Source of the DNA: Hoplostethus atlanticus
Lineage: Eukaryota; Chordata; Actinopteri; Trachichthyiformes; Trachichthyidae
Reading direction: 5' to 3'
Length of the DNA: 64,000 nt
NCBI GenBank assembly: GCA_034670405.1
Contig: JAXDDX010000001.1
Location: 234,001 to 298,000 of the forward strand
The notes beneath the pieces are model-generated. The model did no database searches and was not told the DNA's origin. It saw only the letters and a list, made by a program, of their open reading frames with translations. Made by a program: the position numbers and the translations under genes. Shown in pieces: positions 59,256 to 64,000 of the stretch; the first letter of the stretch is position 1, and each line of letters begins with the position of its first letter.

Positions 59256-62200
59256 TTACAGCATTGTCCGAGCAACATATCTAAGGAGCCCTCCATGCCG
59301 GTAAAAGATGATGTCCGTCTCGCTTTCAAACAGAGCTGTGACAAAGAAGGACTTTCCTTGGCTGGTCTACAAGAGAACAGAGAAACAACTCTTTAGTTAT
59401 GTCATCCATCAAAGGGTTAACGACGCTTACATGAACTTGCAACTCAAAAGTATTGGATTTGAGAGTTTTACACTTTGTAGTAATAACGACACACACAACT
59501 GGTCTTCTCATTTGATGGATAGGTTATTAATTGGCTATATAACAAAACTGTTTGAAAAAGTGTTTGAAAGTCAGTGGACAGGGTTTCTAAACTGCAAATT
59601 ACATGTCATGCTCATGTACTTGTCGTGTCAATTTGATGTCGTCCTCATAAATGGAAGACTTATAAAAGGTGGTGTGGAGATAGTTGGGAAAGGATGAGCT
59701 GAACTACCATCATACAAACTATCTGCTGTTGTAAAGGTAGACATTTACAATTATCTTTTATTGAAAAAGTGAAGATCTGAAAAGTGTCCTGCAGTACTTT
59801 GATTAAGATATACTACTGAGATTAAGATATACTACTGAGATTAAGATATACTACTGATAGTTTAATCACAGCTAGGCGTTGATTGGCTGTTGCCTACCTT
59901 TACAGTGAGCTGTTGCCTTGGACTCAGGTCATCTGGCAGGCTGATGGTGAACTTCTCCTTCCCACTGAGCTCCAGTAAGTCGGCGTTCTCGCCGGGCAGG
60001 AACTGGAGGGGCATGATGCCCATGCCCACCAGCTGGTTCTTGTGCATCTTCTCAAAGCTCTCGGCGATGACTGCACGTACCCCCTATCAACCACCGCCAC
60101 GAGCAGGTGAATGGCCAAAACAAGTGAAGGCATGAGATAATAATTCAGAGCTTAAGACAAGATGCTGAATATGGTTTATAAAATGTTCCTATGCCAACCA
60201 GAACTGTACAGATGATAAATGAAGGGTTTCATTCAGTATGCTACATTTTGAGAAAGTTACTTGATCATTTCCATCCTCTAAAACAACTTTATTATGTTTT
60301 CAAAAAGGTATTAACTTGGCTGGCAACTCCACTAATATTCCATATTATAGAGTTTTATTAATGCTAGCAGTCATTTTGTTTTGAGTTGGGGTCAGACTTT
60401 TTTGAACCTTGAAATGCAATGGCAAGTCACTTAACAACTGTCACGTTGCCTGGTCAGTGTCCTTAAATACAAAAGGTGTGGTATGTAGTTTACCATCAGG
60501 TATGGTCCTTTGGCCACCCAGTCCCTGGAGTTTCCAGAGCCGTAGTCTTTGCCTGCCAGGATGATGAGGGGGATGCCTTCTCTCTGGTAGCGCTCCGCTG
60601 CCTCAAACACATCCAGCTGACCAGACACCCAGGCAGAGGACATGTCAGCGGTTTGACACGGCAAAAAACACAAGCTACATAACCTGCAGCAACTGTTGAG
60701 TGCCTGAGATACACTGATACTGACGATCAGGGTGGCCTCGTTGTTAGAAGAGACTATCCTGTAATTGAAAGGTCAACTGCAGCCATGTGTCCTGTCAAAA
60801 TGTCCTTGGGCAGCGCTGCCGATAGCTGCACCGACTAACAGCAACAGCTACATTAATACTGATAGTGGAATAGGACATTAGGCCAATACCAAGCTAAAAC
60901 AATACTTGAACTCTGCTGCCACATGCAACGTGTGAAAGTAATTGATTTTTCACACACAGGAGATGTTTCTCTGTAATGAAGAACAATGGACTACATTTTT
61001 ATAATATTGGTCCCATAACCCAAAACTAAAGGTCTAAATTTTATACTGTAATGCCAATAATTTAAGACCAGAAAGTGCTCAAAATCTTGGCATCCCAAGA
61101 ACTGGCATCCCTTATCAATCAATTTCTAGAGGACTTTCTACTCACCGTCTGGCCTGAAGGAATGTGCAAAGTCTTGGGGCCTGGTTTGCCGATGAAGCGG
61201 TTCTGCAGCTTGATGCTGGCGAACGTGCCTCTGGTCATCACCACATCGTTCCCTCTGCGAGCGCCATACGAGTTAAACTCCCGCGGTGTCAGGCTGGGGG
61301 AAAGTGTTCAAAGTGAGAAGTCATTCTGGGAAGGAAACCAACTTTTTACCAGTCAATTAGGACCAGTCATAAATAGGACCAGTCCAAATGTTGATTATCA
61401 AGCTGTGTGTAGAAAAGAGTCAGCATTTAGCTAGAGGCTTAGAATGAGCATCAGTGAAGTTAATCAGTGTTCCTCTGACCGTTTGCTCAGCAGGTACTTG
61501 GCAGCGGCGCTGGCCCTGGCGATGCTGCCTGCAGGTGAGATGTGGTCCGTGGTCACCTTGTCCCCGAGGAACAGCAAGGCATGGGCGTTGTCTATCGACT
61601 GAGGAGGCTGCACGTCTTTACCCTGGGATGAGGGACAAGCAGAGGCAGGGGCTGCTTAGTGTCCAAACTAACAACAGTATTACTTCAACAGAGGAGATCA
61701 AGCTGCTAAAGGGTTATCACAAAGGTCCGGAGACTCACCAATTTGTTGAAGAAAGATGGCGAACGGATGTATGTGGACTTGTGATCCCAGGGGAAAACAA
61801 CAGACTCCGGACAGTCAAGGTTCTTCCAAAATGTGTTCCCTTTCTGGAAGAGAGCAAAGTGGGAATAGAAATAGTCGGTAACCGCTAGCTGCCGTGAAGT
61901 CACTTGACTTGAAACAGGAAACAGACAGAAGAATATACAAATATATACAGTATGAACTGATATTGTTACTGGAACCCTGTCTGAAGCTGTACTAGAAGGA
62001 AATGAAGGAAAAGTGATCCTCTTCTCACCTCCATCCTCCCCCTGAGGTCTCTAAAGATGGAGGAGATGACAGTGTCCTCCTCCATCTGCTGAATCTCCTC
62101 CCTGGACGGCCAGACATCACGGAGGTACACCTCCTTCCCCTCCGACGTCACGCCTGCTCAGAGGACAGGGTGCCCAATGTCAGCACTATACCACTAACTG

Positions 62201-63993
62201 ACCACAGGTGTGCAAACGGAGGCCGTCAGACAACACGCCATGCTCATGCTAGTAATTATTAACTAGATATAAAGCACTTTTTAAAACAAAAGTTACAAAC
62301 TGCTTCACAGTGCAAATTCACAAGTAAATGTTCTGAAACTCAAAGACCGTTTGACCTGGAGTAAAGAGACTCTTCTTACCCAAAGGCTCTTTCTCGAAGT
62401 CGATGCCCACGGTGCCTGCAATAGCATAAGCCACCACCAGGGGAGGGGCGGCAAGGTAGTTGGCACGCACACAGTCAAATAGGCGTCCTTCAAAATGCCT
62501 GTTGCCAGATAACACTCCGCATGCCACCATGTCCCCCTGTAACAAAGCACACGGTGAGAATCTGATTGTTGTGATTTATGTGATATTAATTTATCATCCA
62601 TAGAAATAACAGCATCTCATGTTACTAGACACATACCTGTTTGATTGCATCAACAACAGCTTCTGGTAATGGAGCAGTGTTTCCCACACAGGTGGCACAG
62701 CCATAGCCGATCACCTCAAATCTGTAGTGCAAAGGAATCAAACCAGTCAGACTTCTTATGTGTGTGTTTGTGAGCGTGCGAGTAGCTGCGTGTGTTTGCT
62801 GTGCACACATGCTCACCCCAGCTGGCTGAGGTAAGGCAGGACTCCGCTGGTGTTGAGGTAGTGAGTGACCATGCCACTTCCAGGAGCCAGGCTGGTCCGA
62901 ATGTAAGGCTTGACAGCAAGACCCGCCTCCACAGCCTTCTTGGCAAGAAGACCTGCCAATCACAAACACACAGCTGTATCATGGAAAACATGATGGAGAT
63001 AGAGGAGAATGTGGGTGGAGCGAGATCTGACAGTGCAGCTTGATTTGACTTGATTGATTCGTGCTTGCAAGATATTCTGAATCTTCGCCATTTAAAATAG
63101 AAAATAAAAAATAGACAACAAATAGATACTACAATAAGGACTAAATTCGATCAGAAAACACCCACCCCATCATTAAAGCTATACTGCACCACAATACATT
63201 TGGCCTGACTATGTTAACTGAATACAACATGCTTCAATACAACACCTGGTTTTACACAAGGAAGATATGGGGGAACATTCAGAGAGGTTCAGCTTTTGGT
63301 GGTTATCCAACAACCGACCTGCCTTGGCGGTTCTGAGCGACTCACCAGCAGTCAGCATGACAGACGGGTTGCAGTTGTTGGTGCAGCTGATGATAGCAGC
63401 GATGACCACCGAGCCGTGGCCCAGCTGATACTCCTGGCCACAGTGCAGGAAGGGAACCTGGGTCTCCTGCTTCTCCTTAGAGATGTGAAAGCCTTTAAAG
63501 CTCACCTGAAGGGAGACGGAGAAAGGGAAGACGTTTATTAAGGTAGATATAGGTAGGTATCTAAAATGATAAATTCAATTGCCGAAGCTATTAAAATGAT
63601 AGCAGAAACTATTTTTGTTGCTACCATCACATAGTTTGATTGTTTTTGCAGATTCAAATCAATGAGCAGACCACCCATTAACTCCCATACATCTGAAAGT
63701 GCATTTGATGGTTATTAAAAAAAAACGAAAAAAAACAACAACTTATGATTCATAAGTAGACCAGAGTTTATGAGCACATCTGCTTCACAACATCCGTTTC
63801 CTCTGGCAGAAAAAGGTCTCACTGGTCTGAGAATTGGCAGAAGAACTCATTTTTGCTGCGCTTTTCGTGTTGTTACCTTCTCGTCTAGACACCTCTGGAA
63901 GTCCTCCTTCATGCTGCTGACTGCCACTCGGTCCTGAGGCCTCTTCGGCCCGCTCACATGGGGCACGATTGAGCTCAGGTTGATCTCAATCAC
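59256..63993 (-). CDS. ireb2: Iron-responsive element-binding protein 2, C-terminal 12 exons (partial)
   Basis: IRP2 binds iron-responsive elements in ferritin, transferrin-receptor and related mRNAs when iron is low. Exons in transcript order: 63993-63877, 63505-63346, 62952-62817, 62721-62637, 62536-62380, 62153-62029, 61843-61739, 61622-61480, 61293-61146, 60616-60494, 60083-59898, 59366-59256. All have AG/GT borders and consistent phase. They code for 531 residues, where human IRP2 has about 963, so roughly the first 430 lie beyond the right edge. Motifs in order: [94 protein letters not shown], and C-terminus [35 protein letters not shown] and GNSRDW point to IRP2 rather than cytosolic aconitase/IRP1. 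The IRP2-specific N-terminal insert would be outside this window. Confidence 0.95.
59802..59860. repeat. 19-bp tandem repeat in the last ireb2 intron
   Basis: Three exact copies of GATTAAGATATACTACTGA lie just outside the donor of the penultimate coding exon (59898). Confidence 0.9.
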
Positions 63994-64000
63994 CTGCAAC

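Overview
The window is eukaryotic, vertebrate chromosomal DNA, most likely from a ray-finned (teleost) fish. The reasons are many short exons with GT..AG introns that can be joined by eye into vertebrate proteins, intron sizes of about 0.1-4 kb, tRNA-derived SINE pieces and fish-type dispersed repeats, and abundant CA/GA/ATTC microsatellites. Nothing looks bacterial: there are no operons, ribosome binding sites or CRISPR arrays.

Layout. (1) 1-7.6 kb: mostly non-coding. It holds GA tracts, one plausible first coding exon of unknown identity at 1998, a fish dispersed repeat at 2.56-2.93 kb and a 19-bp minisatellite at 3.55-4.24 kb. (2) 7.6-29.5 kb, plus strand: the AP-3 adaptor beta subunit, neuronal type (ap3b2). 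There are 26 exons; the canonical first coding exon is not seen, and two exons each carry one apparent extra base that breaks the frame. (3) 29.5-33.5 kb: ap3b2 3' UTR and tail-to-tail intergenic DNA. (4) 33.5-41.9 kb, minus strand: a complete 13-exon, 537-aa SV2-like major-facilitator transporter, with a retrotransposon gag relic, a SINE, and a hairpin/palindrome cluster in its introns. (5) 41.85-42.27 kb: a 422-bp head-to-head, probably bidirectional promoter. (6) 42.3-53.2 kb, plus strand: a complete 15-exon sorting nexin 1 (snx1, 811 aa) with an unusually large acidic second exon. (7) 53.2-59.3 kb: snx1 3' region, a 43-bp minisatellite, a hAT-like MITE and an unexplained 239-codon ORF. (8) 59.3-64.0 kb, minus strand: the last 12 exons of iron-responsive element-binding protein 2 (ireb2). 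The gene continues beyond the right edge.

Themes. In human, AP3B2, SNX1 and IREB2 all lie on the long arm of chromosome 15, so this is conserved fish/human synteny. Three of the genes concern membrane traffic or vesicles: AP-3 coat, an SV2-family vesicle-type transporter and the retromer-linked SNX1. IREB2 is post-transcriptional iron control. I see no evidence that they form one pathway. The most interesting points are the head-to-head SV2-like/snx1 pair, the expanded D(L/I)F-rich N-terminal region of SNX1, the two frameshifts in ap3b2, and several unclassified repeat structures.
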